Assembly: GCA_945901835.1 (NCBI GenBank)
Contig: CAMDMH010000321.1
Location: 1 to 5,006 of the forward strand
Source: Devosia equisanguinis
GTDB lineage: Bacteria; Pseudomonadota; Alphaproteobacteria; Rhizobiales; Hyphomicrobiaceae
Reading direction: 5' to 3'
Length of the DNA stretch: 5,006 nt
The translations under genes and the position numbers were made by a program. Numbering within the stretch: the first letter of the stretch is position 1; every line of letters begins with the position of its first letter. Below are positions 4,860 to 5,006 of the stretch, one piece after another. The notes under the pieces were generated by a model. It searched no databases. It worked only from the letters and a program-made list of their open reading frames with translations, and had not been told where the DNA came from.

Positions 4860-5006
4860 ACTTGAGGCGTATGAATCGTAGTCGTCCGACGTTCGGTCAA
4901 CCACCATCGTTGCCGCCGTTTTGGGCGGAGCGTACAGGCGCTTTGCTGATCCTCTTTCGTTGATCCGAGTGCGGCAGGGCGCCTCAGCGCGCGGCGGCGG
5001 ATAGTC
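4860..5006. other. No supported gene at the right edge
   Basis: Only a 30-residue frame at 4871-4963 (starting MNRSRPTFGQPP) is present; it has no ribosome-binding site, no recognisable motif and no support. No protease domain, transposase or RNA gene is visible. The stretch may be debris downstream of the truncated protease gene or part of an element continuing beyond the window. Confidence 0.5.

Overview
The window looks like a GC-rich alphaproteobacterial chromosome, most likely from the Bradyrhizobium/Rhodopseudomonas group (Nitrobacteraceae). The hints are codon usage strongly biased to G/C in third positions, a Bug-family (TctC-like) solute-binding protein, a GC-rich intergenic palindrome of a style common in that group, and the mix of ring-compound catabolic enzymes. 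The genus is inferred from style, not from a marker gene.

Left and centre (1-3936): a minus-strand gene for a periplasmic Bug-family binding protein runs off the left edge, missing only its last few codons. Across a 246-base divergent intergenic region lies a rightward group of three genes: a short-chain flavin reductase (1236-1769), a class II aldolase/adducin-fold metalloenzyme (1902-2678) and an ACMSD/LigW-type amidohydrolase (2835-3863). A convincing intrinsic terminator follows at 3902-3936. The divergent region carries a good sigma-54-like -24/-12 element facing the Bug gene and two candidate operator palindromes. The gap before the aldolase holds three imperfect 14-15 bp tandem repeats that run into its ribosome-binding site. 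The gap before the amidohydrolase is filled by a roughly 95 bp palindromic intergenic element.

Taken together, these genes fit uptake and breakdown of an aromatic or other unsaturated carboxylic acid. The Bug protein would capture the substrate, the flavin reductase would supply reduced flavin to a two-component monooxygenase that is not in this window, and the two metalloenzymes would decarboxylate, hydrolyse or cleave intermediates. The substrate cannot be read from the sequence. The amidohydrolase is unusual in having Phe where the family normally has the first metal-binding residue.

Right (3937-5006): a separate region with a small exported protein of 108 residues built from three copies of an FDGKxFFDEIxSRGVxMP motif (4135-4461), a hairpin, then what looks like the remnant N-terminus of a Do/HtrA-type periplasmic serine protease (4557-4859) that stops before the protease domain. 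No gene is supported after 4859.
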